A stretch of 64,000 bases of DNA. It comes from Sphagnum compactum. Its lineage: Eukaryota > Bryophyta > Sphagnopsida > Sphagnales. The stretch's first letter is position 1. The number at the start of each line of letters is the position of its first letter. Both the position numbers and the translations under genes were made by a program. Below the pieces are notes generated by a model. That model saw nothing but the letters and a program-made list of their open reading frames with translations. It made no database searches and was not told the origin of the DNA. Where the stretch lies: NCBI GenBank assembly GCA_965153455.1, contig OZ234502.1:8897495-8961494 (forward strand), read 5' to 3'. This document shows positions 13,184 through 24,346 of the stretch, piece by piece.

Positions 13184-14340
13184 TTTAAAGTTATTCACAA
13201 CAAAATTAAACAATTATTATGGAAGACAATGACTCGAAAGGATGAAAATAAAATTATTGCCATTATTCTTGTGAATGGGTATCCATAGCCCAAGATTTGT
13301 TCACAACATTTATATACAACTTTGATTATTAAAGACATATATGAGTAGTGTTTTTTTTTGGGGCAAAAAATGCCCTCTTCTAGGGAGGTGCAATAATCAC
13401 AATAGGAGTTTTAAACTCCAATTCACTAAACAAAGTTTCCAGATGAGGTTTAACATGCCATGCTACATCTAGTCACAATAAAAAATTTGACAAATTTTTA
13501 TTGTTTAGGGTAAATTTTTCTACCACTTGTCAACCATTTTGATGGTTTCCTCAAATCTTTTTTCCATTAAAGTTAAATCTTTGGTCGGATCATTTGCCAT
13601 TTGAACTAAATTTATTGTGGTATGATCACCAGATGTGCCACATCGCAAAAAAGAAAAAAAAGAAAAGAAAAAGCCATTGTATATGAGATCGTAAAATGTG
13701 GGGTATATACAAGACTGGTGAATTCATGAATTTGTAATTTTTTTTCAAAAAAAATACCAAAATTCCATCAAGTGAATGTCTTAGGAAAATTTGTTGGTTA
13801 TAAGCCTATGACTTTAACAAGCCCTACTCATGGATTAAGGGATCAAAATGTAACCCCTGCATGGTTATAGTGGCATACTAGTTGTAATGTTGCTCCCGCA
13901 ACCCCAATTGATTGCTGATTTTTCCCCCACAAGTTTAGTCTACTTAGTTGACATTCTAACATGTTCTAACTTTCAACATGGAGGATTAGAATACCATCTA
14001 GGGAAAAATTTGATAAAATTGAGTTCTTGACCTAAATGTTAAGGATCTTAGGAATGGGGACTTTCAAAGATTTAAAGCAATTTAGAAATGAAAATCAACA
14101 TGAAAGATCCTACAATAATATTTACATGATTACCATTTATAGCAAACAAGAGTTCCAAAAATAAGATTTATAATGAATTTAATGGTTTATAACAACCATA
14201 GAAAGGTCAAAAATGAATTGCAAGATATCAACATATATTAGTGGATTAATTTCATGCCAACATTTCGGTGGTGCAACACTCAAGCATTTTGTTTTTTTAT
14301 TTTTTGGTATAATAATTAGTCCAAAAGTAATTTAATATTT
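13184..14340. other. Intergenic DNA between kinase fragment and block A
   Basis: No recognised gene or repeat family. The sequence is AT-rich with A-tracts around 13,640-13,670. Confidence 0.4.
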
Positions 14341-14730
14341 AATATGGTACCATGTGGAGGTGTTAAATAAAATTAATTTTTTTTCTTAACAATTTATAAT
14401 AAATATTTTATTTTTTGTAAATCACATTATTATGAAAATTAGATTTTCAAAAGAAGCGTAAAAACTCTGGTACCATAAAAACTAATGTGACATGTGCTAT
14501 TTGCCCAAGTGTAAATAAGGATAGGTAATTGTTCCAAATGTGAACAAGAAGAAAATAAAGGCCAATTGTGAACAAATGTTATATTGAACTTTAAATTAAT
14601 TTTCAATGATAAAAAAAATTCAAAATCAAATATATCCCTTGCCTTAGGTATAAAAATTATGAAACCCAACCCAAAAAATCCCACTAATCAAGGCCTTCTT
14701 TGTAGTACCAAAAGCTTGCCCCAATTTCCT

Positions 14731-16055
14731 TTAAAACTTAACCAAGTTAACACCATGCCACAAATATGGTATCAATGCAGGTTTGTTGGAGCCATATTCT
14801 AAATAAAAATACCCATAATGAATATCATCTTCACCTTGATTATAGAATGAAGCAGCCAACTCACCACTTATGGGGTTGATTGAGTTCATTGTGCCCCAAA
14901 AAAACTTTTTGATCTCTGGGTTAGTTCTAGTAACATCAGTTTCTCCAATAAATCCACCTTGCACAACTTCAATTTCATTTTCCTTCAATCCTTCTAAATG
15001 CTCGGAGCCCACAAAAAGACCAGTTAAACATCCATATGCAAAGTCGTTGATATGTTCAAGCCAACAACTACCTTCCATGATGGTTATCTTGTGTGAGTGA
15101 AAATGTAATTCCATGGCAAGGACTTGAAGCAGATCTAATCCTTTGTTATAAATCCCCGTGTTGTAATTGACTGCATGGCCAAAGATCTCCTTGTTTTTTG
15201 ACACATCTGTGTAATAAGTGAAATATGTCCCAATAAGATAGTACCCCTGCATAGCATAGGCTCATGAATTAATCAATTGTTGGTCAAAAAATATGGCAAC
15301 CATGAAAAAATACAAGCTTTTTATTATGTTGATTTGGTATGGAAATAATAAACAAAGTAGGGGAGGATTTACGACTGAAACCCCCACAACACAAATTTCA
15401 ATAGTGATACAAATAAGCACCTTCTATTTAAATCCATTAGTAAGACAACCAATGAAAGTGGAAAATCTATAGAAAATCTTTTTTTGAATTGTAACATGTA
15501 CAAACCTAATTGATTGTAGCATGTCAAATCAACCATTTACGCCTTTGATTTCATTTGAACACTATAAGATACTAAATTTACATATAAATAATGAAATGAA
15601 ATTGTGGATTTGGAAGAACACACCTGGCCATTGTGTTCATGAACTTCCATCTCATGACCACCTACAAAATGAAAAGATAAAAGATAAATGAATAACATGC
15701 ACATACAAAATATATATTTTAAATGGCAAAGAGTTTGTTTGCAACAACCAATTTTATCATATGTTTTAAAACAATGTTCCAATAAATTTTTTATGGTTTG
15801 AATTGTAATATTGTGACATGTTTGTAACCCTTGACATGTTCCTCATATGAATAGTTGGTAGGGAAAGGAAACATTGATCTCATAATTATGGTAATTCACA
15901 ATATATGAGCTTATAACACACAAGTTGAAACCAATTAAAAATTTGTAACTAAATGAAAAACAAATGTGTTCATCCAACAAAACATACTTGGCGATTGATA
16001 TGGTTTCGGAGAAAAAATAGTACTCTCAATCGGCAAACTAGCACCAACTTCCAAC
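14731..16055 (-). CDS. Kinase gene A, C-terminal part: three exons of an unrecognised domain
   Basis: Three exons follow the kinase exon in phase. Exon 16,055-15,988 (68 bp) is bounded by TGCAG and GTATGT; it reads LEVGASLPIESTIFSPK and so on. Exon 15,661-15,624 (38 bp) lies between TGTAG and GTGTGT and reads GHEMEVHEHNGQ. The last exon, 15,246-14,731, follows ATGCAG and begins GYYLIGTYFTYYTDVSKN. It contains ITIMEGSCWLEHIN, YGCLTGLF, EIEVVQGGF, WGTMNSI, GELAASFY and YFYLEYGSNKPAL. The same junctions and phases are present in copy B, which is good evidence for real exons. The protein ends VNLVKF and a stop where B continues for about 45 residues, because about 0.6 kb is missing here. I do not recognise the domain; it has no obvious membrane segment and looks like a mixed alpha/beta globular fold, perhaps lectin-like or pore-former-like, which is a guess. 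Confidence 0.7.
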
Positions 16056-16409
16056 CTGCACCGATTCACAAAATATGGTCACTAGGTTATTAGCTTTTCG
16101 TTTGGAAACATTATGTAATCATTAAGTTGAAATATGGTGGCACCTATTTGAAATACGAATGAATTTAAGATTTTGCAATTCCTAATCTATAAGCAACCAA
16201 CTCCAACAACCTTTCAAGCCTTAATGCATTTAAGCTACATTGCACAAAACCACAATGTTAATTAGATAATGAAAATTAAATTTAAAAACTCATAAGGACA
16301 AATATGAAAATTATAGTTTTTATTTTTTATAAATCGATATTTAAAAAACATCTATGAGATTTATGTGATATGGTGAAATTGTGGGGTATATTAATGGAAC
16401 TGAATTTAC

Positions 16410-18118
16410 CTCTTTTCTATCTTGTTCGGTTCCAAAAATAGATGATTGCTAATATCAAGGGGAATGATTCCCAAACTCATTGTTTTTGCAAGCATGAGGT
16501 TCCTACAAATAGTTGAAAAGTTTGGTCGTTTATTTGGAGATAATTCCCAACAACTAGTGATGCAAAAACGAAGGTAGCTTGGACAATCATTTGGTAATGG
16601 TGGTCGAAGGTCATGGTTTATAATTTTGGCACGACGTGTATCCCTTGGTTCACTTGCAAATGGCGGTTCACCAGTAAGAATCTCTGAACATACCATAGCA
16701 AAACTCCAAACATCAGCTTTTGGAGGGAAATTTGGACTTTTTTCTCCATGCACCATTGGTTGGCCAAAGTTAACTTCAGGTGCAGCATATGTAGGTGTGC
16801 CTCGGCCTGGAGTTTGTGTTGAGGAGGTTTCAGTCATGTTGTAAGTTTTGGCTATCCCAAAGTCTACTAACTTCACATGCAAATAACCTTCAGAAAATTC
16901 CATAATGGGTTGTACAAGAATGTTTGAGGTTTTGAGATCCCTATGAACAATTCTCCTACTATGAAGGTATCTCATGGCATTTGCAACTTGTAGCATTATG
17001 TCAATTGCCACATGCAATTTGAATGGTGTGTAAGATCCTCCTTCAAATTGGTCTTGAATGTGGGTGTGAAGGTCTTTAGGCATCCATTCCATCATGATGT
17101 AGGATTTCTTGTCATCCTTCCAATACCAAAAGAATTGTACAATGTGTGGATGATGGCAACTCCTCAAAATGGTGACTTCTTTTTCTTCCATATTAGAATT
17201 AGAAGCATAGATGATTTTCAATGCGCATTTTTTCTCCAACCATATGACCTCATTCACAACACCAAATGCACCTTTGCCCAATAATGTAACCTTAGTGTAC
17301 TTCTTCAATTGAGTGTCTACTTCTTTGATTACATTCTCGACATCTCCCATAATTCGAGCCAGCAAATAGATAGAAAGAATTTGCTCCTTGTTGTAGGTGT
17401 TAATAGGTGATATGAAACTTGCATTGGCATGTTGTCCTTTCACATTCGCAAGCTTGGCAAGTAGATAGTCCTTGTCATCTTTTGCTCGACCTTGCAAAGA
17501 ACTATTTGCATTCAAGAACTTTTGAAGAAGTTTTTCTTGCTTTGTCAAAGCCTTTGTTGTGTTTTGCACCATGTCAACACTTGTCATTTTAAGAACTCTT
17601 GTCCACCATGAAAGGCCAAGAAGAATTTTTATGACATCCTCTTCCACATTGGCGAGGGTTATTGCTCCATCAAGCCATGAAAACTCTTTGCATAAACATT
17701 TTTGCACTAAAACCTCTGCATGTTTCACCACCATATGTATCTCTTGAAAAGCCCTCTTTTGATCAATTGTGATTGAGGTTGACATACTAACAAAGGTTTC
17801 TAAAATAATCCTTGTTTTCACAAATTTTTTTCCTAAATAGGTACAAAGTTGTTTGTTAAGTTGAATTTGGTCAACATCTACTACAATATTTTCAACTTTC
17901 TTCATAGTGACTAATATTGGCTCCAACTCTAAGTTTAACTCTTTGCCACTTGACCCCAAGTTTCCAAAAACTATAAACCTTATAAAACTCCAAATTTGGC
18001 CAAAATAAAAAGCCATGACTTGCTCCAACCAAGTCATTTCCAAGGTGGTTAACAAGTTCAAGAAATATATGAAAGGAATGCCAAGCATATAAGTGATGTT
18101 TACGTAACCCACTTGTAC
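16410..18118 (-). CDS. Protein kinase gene A, large kinase exon
   Basis: One uninterrupted exon, from an acceptor (TTGTAG at 18,121-18,119) to a donor (AG|GTAAAT at 16,409). The apparent stop TAA at 16,408 is part of the donor. Numbering from the GTG at 18,112, residues 1-270 form a helical N-terminal region (DQIQLNKQLC, SWLDGAITLAN, LSWWTRVLK). Residues 276-545 are a kinase domain with every key element: glycine loop GKGAFG (279-284), lysine K299 in CALKII, hinge MEWMP, HRDLKTSN (390-397), DFG (417-419), APE (444-446) and PPKADVWSF. It should be an active cytosolic Ser/Thr-type kinase. The resemblance I recall is to moss kinases fused to NBS-LRR modules, but none is present here. The upstream first-exon start found in copy B's leader is altered here (ATG to ATA), so whether A is translated is uncertain. 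Confidence 0.82.
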
Positions 18119-19230
18119 CTACAAGCACCAAGATGTTATTGTATGTGTTAGAGCCACAACCATGTTACAAACATGTAATGGCATATACCAATAATCTATG
18201 TATGTAAATACTATGTAAGGAAAATCACAAATCGAAGAAAACAATAAATGCACATCACAATCCTTATGATTCTGCATCAAAAGAGGGGCAATGCCTTCTT
18301 ACATAATTTAAGCAAATTAGATTTGGTTTTTCAATCTTGCAATGATCTTGTTTCTTAGTACTCCATAGACTTTCTCAAGATCTACACATCATGTCCAACA
18401 ACTTGTAGATTAGATTTTTCTTGATGATTAATGCACACATAAGGCTCAAGGTGACATTATTTCATTTTTTTCATCACATTATATGACATAGTCTTCCACT
18501 AATGATCATACGTTCATAATAGTGATCAAAATCTCTATTGAACATTACTTCGTTTCTTTAATTGTTGAATATGCTACCATAGATGGTCTCGTTGTTGCTT
18601 ATTCTAATAGGGTGTGTCACCAAGCCCACCTTAATGGGCTTGCTTGGCGCCTTACCTAAGAGAACGGGCAAGGCTTGATCGCCATTCCATAGTACATTCC
18701 TAACAAGTTCATGGATTCATAGAAAACTGCATATTCAGATTCATAGATACATCAAAGATGGAAAATGAACTCCTCACTATGATCACTATATCAAAAGTGT
18801 AGAGTAAAGCCGAAGGCCACAATTTCTATTGGAATAAAGGGTTTAAGATATGCGAGGTGGAGTTTGGTAAAACATGTGGCTGAGGACTTTACAAAATGTA
18901 AAGATCAAGCTTGGATTTTTATACCTTGAAGGTATCATGAAAAAAAATGATGCAAGGTATTTTGGAAGATAGAATGCCCACACCTGCAGAAGTTTCATTT
19001 TCTGGAATGTCCCCCACAAGTTTTTACACTCTACAAAGCATGCTCTAAAATACACTAGAAAACCCAAGGAAGTCTTTTACTAAGCTGAGCAAAGTTCTAG
19101 CACATAGAAGGTACCTTTTTTTCCTTAGGTCCCAGCTAACGTTGTCTTGCTTTGGTTTCTATTCACGAAGGAACCAGTGATGCAGTATCATGAAGTCCTC
19201 AAAAGAGCAATAAATAGACCAAAATTATTC
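17564..19230 (-). repeat. Right arm of the 1.66-kb inverted duplication
   Basis: Reverse-complement partner of 11,521-13,183. It covers the 5' half of the kinase exon and about 1.1 kb of upstream intron-like sequence. The arm ends at 19,230, close to where the GC-rich upstream block begins, so the duplicate did not include the putative promoter and leader. Confidence 0.92.
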
Positions 19231-19858
19231 AGCTCTTGAAATTTTGTTTTTTGGGTATGGCTGATTGCTGCCTGTCCCAGAAGTACCCCAAAGCCTATTA
19301 TCTGGACACTGGGTTGTCTGCGCGCAGCTCGGCTGCTGCACAGAGAAATAGATGGGTTGTGGGGGTGAGAGTAGAGAGAGGAGAAGAAAGGTCAACACTA
19401 GAGAAGGAGCACCTTCTGAGTGCTAGTGCAGAGAGAGAGAGAATGAGAAACTAAAAAAAGAGCCTGGGGATAAGAAGGCAGCAACCCAAGTAAATTCAAT
19501 GAACTCTAGTTCTCCCTAAAAGATGAAAAGCAAACTTGAATTACTGGAGCCTTCAATCCAAAACCAGTAAAGAAATCTGCTTTCAATAAAATGAGTACCT
19601 GGTAACATAAATAGACAACCAGACAGCAGCTCCCGTCGATCACACCACTGAAATCTTCTCTAGCATCACTCTTGTAGGATAGTGTTTAAACCACCACCAG
19701 CTCCATCGTAATCCACACTCGAAAACTTCCGACAAAGCGTTGAACTCAAGCAGAGCTGCGTTGAATGCGCGTTGCACCCGAAGCGCACCGGGCGGATATG
19801 AAAGCGGACAAAGGGGAATGCAGTTCTTGAGCCGCTTGTTGTCCTTCACCCACGGACT
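19231..19858 (-). promoter_or_regulatory. Putative promoter/leader block of kinase A
   Basis: Less AT-rich than its neighbours and conserved with 49,160-50,286. On the minus strand it has a pyrimidine-rich stretch (complement of 19,365-19,445, GAGAGAG on plus) like a plant 5' leader. The region aligned with copy B's MPKSFEELKKHL exon (about 19,230-19,260) reads ATACCC where B has ATGCC, so the start is lost. Function as a promoter is inferred from position and conservation only. Confidence 0.5.
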
Positions 19859-19916
19859 ACGGTAAGGATTCTTAAAGTGCATCTCCAGTTGTGCTCATCA
19901 TGTGACTATTTCTTAC

Positions 19917-20284
19917 GGCCACGGTGAACCAGCACCCACCAGCCCACCATCCACTGGATGCCGGTTATTACTCAGTTGTGGATGAGCCTTAACTGAGGTA
20001 ATATTTGGTTTCACCTTGGTAACCAATTCGGTAGGAAATAGGTCTCTTATGTAGGTAGATAGGTAGGAAAATAGGTAATCACTAGGCAAAGGCTGTTTTT
20101 ACTACCTACCTACCTAAGCACCAACCTGCTTGTGAATTGTTAGGAAGTAGATTTTTTAAAAAAAAAGCAACTGAGTTAACCATCATGGTTAGCTAGGAAA
20201 CTGAAACCCAAACAGAAAACTGTTTCGTGACCACTTACCATTCATCCGCTATGGTGCACCGGTGGGTGCTGGTTCACTATGGCC
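19917..20284. mobile_element. Small TIR element (MITE, Mutator-like), 368 bp
   Basis: The ends are an imperfect inverted repeat: GGCCACGGTGAACCAGCACC at the left, and the reverse complement of GGTGGGTGCTGGTTCACTATGGCC at the right. The nine bases outside each end, ATTTCTTAC and AGTTCTCAC, agree at seven positions, which fits an aged 9-bp target-site duplication of Mutator type. The interior has CCTACCTACC and GGTAGGTAG words that are themselves in inverted orientation. No coding capacity. Confidence 0.7.
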
Positions 20285-20528
20285 AGTTCTCACATCCAAG
20301 TTTTAGTTATTTACCTTTTTCCAACCCCACCCCAAAAACTAAAGCTGAGACTGTAAATAGGTAGAACCTGGATCAATCAAACTATCTAGCCAATCAGAAA
20401 CAGAGAGCAGTGAAAAAACATTATTTGACTGGACTTAATAGACCTTTCTAAGGTTCCTACACGGCTCTGAAAGCAATCTTGCAGTGATCCACTGGATGTA
20501 CCTCTTTGAAGATTTCCGTGAAGGATAC

Positions 20529-21802
20529 TGAATACCAAAAAAGTCGTACTGGTTTTAACCCTAGGATTGAGCCAAAGGCTAAGTTGAGGCCAAGATGCCC
20601 AAAAAGATGCCAACCCTAGCCAAAATGCTCAACAAAATTCTAACCCTAGGTCAAAATGCCCAGGCCAAAACATGATTTGGCTTGTGCTCAAATTTTGTTG
20701 CTCAGGGTCGAACATTAGTCCAAAACTCATTTATTTTGAACCCATGTTTTTGGGGGTATGGCTTAGGGTGACTTCAAAGTAGGCTTAAGGACATTTGGCT
20801 TTGTGTTTTTACAAGACATTTGGCTTAGGGTGTTCATGGGATCCAGATTGTGAAGAGCTTTACAAATGCCAGAGCATTGAATAAAAGAATCAAAATTGTT
20901 AAGAGCTTTGTGAAGAACCTCTAGTACTAGCTAGTGAACTTCGTGGCAATTGTGGTTGGTGGTGGTAAAAAAGGCATCATCAGCTGTTCGAAGAACTTGA
21001 GATAATGGGTAGTTGCAAATCCCCTACAGTCATTGTTGTTGTTTTTTCATTGGCCATCATTCTCTGCTGCACCACCACTTTCCTTCTCCTAGTAGTAGAA
21101 GCTAAAGAAGCTCATCAAGTGCCACAGTGTCGTCTCCTATAATATCCAAACATGAACGTTGTTGCATGCGATGCAACATTGTACCTAAAAGCTTGTAGTA
21201 GTGCTTTGTATTTTGATTCACGTACCTTGGGTGCTACTGCACAGAAGCTAGCAATGATTCTCATGAGTATTACATTAGAAAGAGGTTCTGACGCAATGGC
21301 AAATGCACAAACGCTAGCATTTCAGGTCCTGCAAGGAGCTGTAGGGAATGTAAGCTAAGCTTGATTTCCATCTCTCACAATGTTCTAAAGTCTTGGATCT
21401 CATGGTTTTCCATCTCCAAAATGTAGAAGAAACTTACACTACTGTATAACATACACTTTAGCTTTCAAACATTCAAGCATGGTTTAATGCAGCTCTGAGA
21501 TATCGCACAGATTACTACTCACCACTATGTTCTTCATATCTTAAGCCTTACCATAAAATTGGAAAAACATCAATGCCTAGGCCTTGAATTCATTATGTCT
21601 TAGGCCCTCAAACCTTATGGTCCTAGGCTCTTAAAGATATTTTGTCCTAGGACACCAAGTCCTATGGTGTGGAGGCCAGTGTCCCAAGGATTAGGTCATG
21701 GCCTTTTAACATGAAAATATAATTTATTTGTCTTGGGGTTTAACCTTGGGACACATGAATTATTTTAGAACAAATAAGACCAATCGGCTCTTTTTGTATT
21801 CC
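20529..21802. mobile_element. Pack-type transposon E1, carrying a captured exon
   Basis: The ends read inward as GAATACCAAAAAAG at the left and, reverse complemented, GGAATACAAAAAGAGCC at the right. Subterminal DNA is rich in CCTAGG/CTTAGGG/ACATTTGGC words. The left subterminal region (about 20,545-20,845) matches the right side of E2 (about 23,960-24,330) in inverted orientation. The right subterminal region (about 21,540-21,790) matches the left side of E2 (about 22,215-22,480), also inverted. The interiors are different. Shared ends with different interiors are the hallmark of gene-fragment-capturing TIR elements. No transposase is present. Confidence 0.65.
21005..21354 (+). pseudogene. 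Captured secreted invertase/pectin-methylesterase-inhibitor-like exon
   Basis: A frame from ATG at 21,005 encodes a typical signal peptide: MGSCKSPTVIVVVFSLAIIL, then a Leu/Val-rich continuation, ending at a stop near 21,138. In another frame, from 21,152, the sequence reads NVVACDATLYLKACSSAL, then TLGATAQKLAMILMSITLE and AMANAQTL. The pattern of Cys-x-x-T-x-Y-x-x-x-C followed by LA-x-x-x-x-x-I resembles the start of the plant PMEI domain (PF04043). The frame break between the signal peptide and the domain suggests decay. The end at GGGAATGTAAGC could be a splice donor. The domain call rests on one short motif, so it is a moderate-confidence identification. Confidence 0.5.
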
Positions 21803-22204
21803 ATAAAAGGCCCACAAGCTAAAGGCCAATCAAGATGCTCCTATGAAGGCCCTTATAAGAGCATATCCAGTGGTGCACAATGCATCACCTTACAAAAACA
21901 GTTTTCACATCCAAAGTTATTTATTTTTTCCAACTCCACCCATAAAACTAAAATTGGTACTACAAATAGTTGGGATTTCAATTTTTAAACATTGATTTAC
22001 ATTTTTGGCTACATACTTGAACATGTGTAGAAATCTGTCAATTTTTTTAATAAAAATTTGACAATTGAGAATATCAAAATTCAGTTCATTTTACCGATTT
22101 TAATTTTTTTTATTTCACTTTTTGAGAAAATCACACCAATATAAAATAGGCTAGTAAGGACTCATAACAAGACCATTTTGGGAATGAGGGCCGGGTGTGA
22201 AGTG
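21803..22204. other. Spacer between elements E1 and E2
   Basis: About 70 bases at 21,899-21,970 (TTTTCACATCCAAAG, CCAACTCCACCC) repeat those at 20,287-20,365 in direct orientation, so E1 is flanked by a diverged direct repeat. No gene seen. Confidence 0.5.
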
Positions 22205-24346
22205 GGTATGGAATACCAAAAAAACCATATTGGTCTTATTTGTCCTAGAGTAATTCATGTGTCCTAGGGTTAAACCCCAAGACAAATAAATTATTTTGTC
22301 TCATCAAAAGGCTAGGGCCTAATCCTTGGGACATTGGCCTCCACACCTTAAAACTTAGTGTTCTAAAACAAAATGTCTTCAAGAGCCTCGGACCATAAGG
22401 TTTGAAAGCCTAAGGTAGAACGATTTCAAGGCCTAGGCCTTGATGATTTTCCAATCCTAAGACGATAAGGCCTAGGATATGAATAACATATTGGGCCTAG
22501 GACTTAAAATCTATTATAGTTGCATAAAATCAGACAAGATTAGCTCATGGAACTTGTTGAACTTGTCACCACCTCCTAGTCCTACACCCATCTCTTCCCC
22601 AACTAGGTTGCCAAAAAAATCGTTAGCTAGTTGCATAACAAGCTCCAATTCCAACCTTTTGTTATTTTGTTTTTTATCGTTGCAAATGGTACTCTAACAT
22701 TCAAACTGTAGTTGATAAAACTCCTTTGTGGAACACATCAAAGTCAAAATTCTACTAGGAGGATCGCACACAAACAAGTGTTGTGTTTCATGAATATCAG
22801 AAACAAATGATGGGTTTTAGTGTAAAACACCCCATGCAGGGATTAGGGATCCCAACATCTTATAGAGAAACAATAAGAGAAAAAATGTACATAGTTTGCA
22901 TTTTTCCATCCCACCATCAAACAACAATTTATGAATTTCATAGATTTGAGAACTATTGCTACAAAAACCTCAGGTTGAGAATTTTGAAAAGAAGAATTCA
23001 AAGATGTATGTGATGATCTTTTGTCTTTTGATGATTTTTGTCTCTTTACTTCAAGATGGGTGTAAGCTTGATTGAAAGTTTTTTGGTTCTTGGGCCTCAT
23101 TGCAACAATGTCATAGGAGCAAAGAATAAGATTTGCAACAATGAGTGCAACTACCTACACCATATCTTTGACTACCATTGTGATTCCAGTGAATTTTTTA
23201 AAAGGCATAATTGTTGGACCTTGAGCAACTTCTTGTGGAATTTTTCAGCCTTTGTTACTTTAGGTGCAGTAGCCATCACATATGTAAGCTCTAGCAACTT
23301 GATTATGGATCAATCAAAGTCAACCATGATCCCTGTGAACATGTGGTTCGTTGCAACTCCCATGTAACTCACTTGTTTAATGTGATCACCACCATTTCCA
23401 TCTTCGTATAATCTTCCACTCTTTCAAACCCTAAGCTTAGATCATTAAACATTCTTTCTCTCAAATTTTTTGGATCTCTTTTTCTCTTTTTCTTAACTTT
23501 TTCTATGTCTATTGTTTGCATCATCATCGAAGAGCAACAACCATGTGCAATTGTGGCAATGATAGGATGGTAATAGTAGCAGAAGGGTGGCAACTGCTTT
23601 TGTTGTGTTCCTCCCAATTACCGCATTCATCTCCAAAATTGGTCTTCCTCATTGACTTCTCCTTCTTTCCAGAATATAATAACCATTTCTTCTTTTTCTT
23701 CTTCAAGGCTAAGGTTGTTTTCTTCACTACTATTCCATCCTTCTCTCTTTCTCCCTTGGTTTGTGTTTTTTCTTTCCTATTGTGAAGTGCTTGATTTTTG
23801 TTGCATCATTTTTATCCCATCCTCATACACTTAGGTGACCCTAAGCTATTTATTTTATACCCTAGTTTGTCTTAAGTCCTAAATTTGTCTTAGGCCCTAG
23901 GCTAGTTATCCTAAGCCAAAAGGCCCATGACCACCCTAAGCCAAACATATATCTAGGCAAGAGGCCCAAAGTCCCATGAACACCCTAAGCCAAATGTTTT
24001 GTAAAAACACAAAGCCCAAATGTCCTTAGGCCTACTTTGACCTCACCTTAAGCCACAAACCCAAAAGCATGGGTTCAACATAATTGAAATTTAGCCTAGG
24101 TGTTAGACCCTGAGCCACAAAATTTGAACACAAGCCAAATCATGTTTTGGCTTGAGCATTTTGGTTTAACTTTAAAATATTCTTGAAAATTTTGACCTAG
24201 GGTTAAAATATTGTTGAGCCTTTTGGTGTAGGGTTGGAATTTTTTTTGACAACTTGGATTGAAAGTAGGATCTTTTTTGGCATCTTGACCTTGGGTTGAC
24301 CACTTTGGCATAGTCCTAAGGTTAAAACAATTTGTTTTGTATTCCC
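22205..24346. mobile_element. Pack-type transposon E2, inverted relative to E1
   Basis: The left end reads GGGTATGGAATACCAAAAAA. The right end, reverse complemented, reads GGGAATACAAAACAAATTG. Its subterminal regions match those of E1 in inverted order, but the roughly 1.4-kb interior (22,490-23,890) does not. The interior holds open frames without stops over 70-110 codons (22,783-23,013 plus; 23,038-23,367 plus) and a long pyrimidine-rich strand at 23,640-23,780, which look like captured host sequence. I recognise no protein in it. Confidence 0.6.
23038..23367 (+). other. Open frame of 109 codons inside E2, unrecognised
   Basis: The frame begins MSLYFKMGVSLIESFLVLGP and has a Cys/His-rich middle (CNNVI, KICNNECNYLHH, YHCDS) and a hydrophobic segment FVTLGAVAITYV. 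No family is recognised. It may be a fragment of a captured gene or chance. Confidence 0.2.

Larger units (their letters stand above)
14341..19858 (-). repeat. Segmental duplication block A (kinase locus A)
   Basis: This block aligns in the same orientation with 43,836-50,286. The left limit is a shared AATATGGTACCATGTGGAGG; the right limit is a shared CCTTCACCCACGGACT. It includes the 3' flank, all recognised exons and introns, and the GC-rich upstream block. Relative to B it lacks about 0.6 kb near 14,730 and has one copy, not two, of the 344-bp upstream unit. The preserved intron sequence shows that this is a DNA-level duplication. Confidence 0.88.

Noticed and set aside
12842-13288. Independent short gene of 148 codons
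   Set aside because: Its first 114 or so codons are the broken, truncated copy of kinase A; the rest is unrelated DNA after the breakpoint.
16406-16408. TAA as the true end of kinase A (568 codons)
   Set aside because: The TAA is within a GTAAAT splice donor, and in-phase exons conserved with copy B follow; the same holds at 46,536.
16626-17747. Plus-strand frames inside the kinase exons (also 46,750-47,898)
   Set aside because: Antisense shadows of the kinase coding sequence.
14731-18118. NB-ARC or LRR module after the kinase
   Set aside because: No P-loop GxxxxGKT/S, GLPL or LxxLxL repeat could be found in any frame between the kinase exon and the end of the block.
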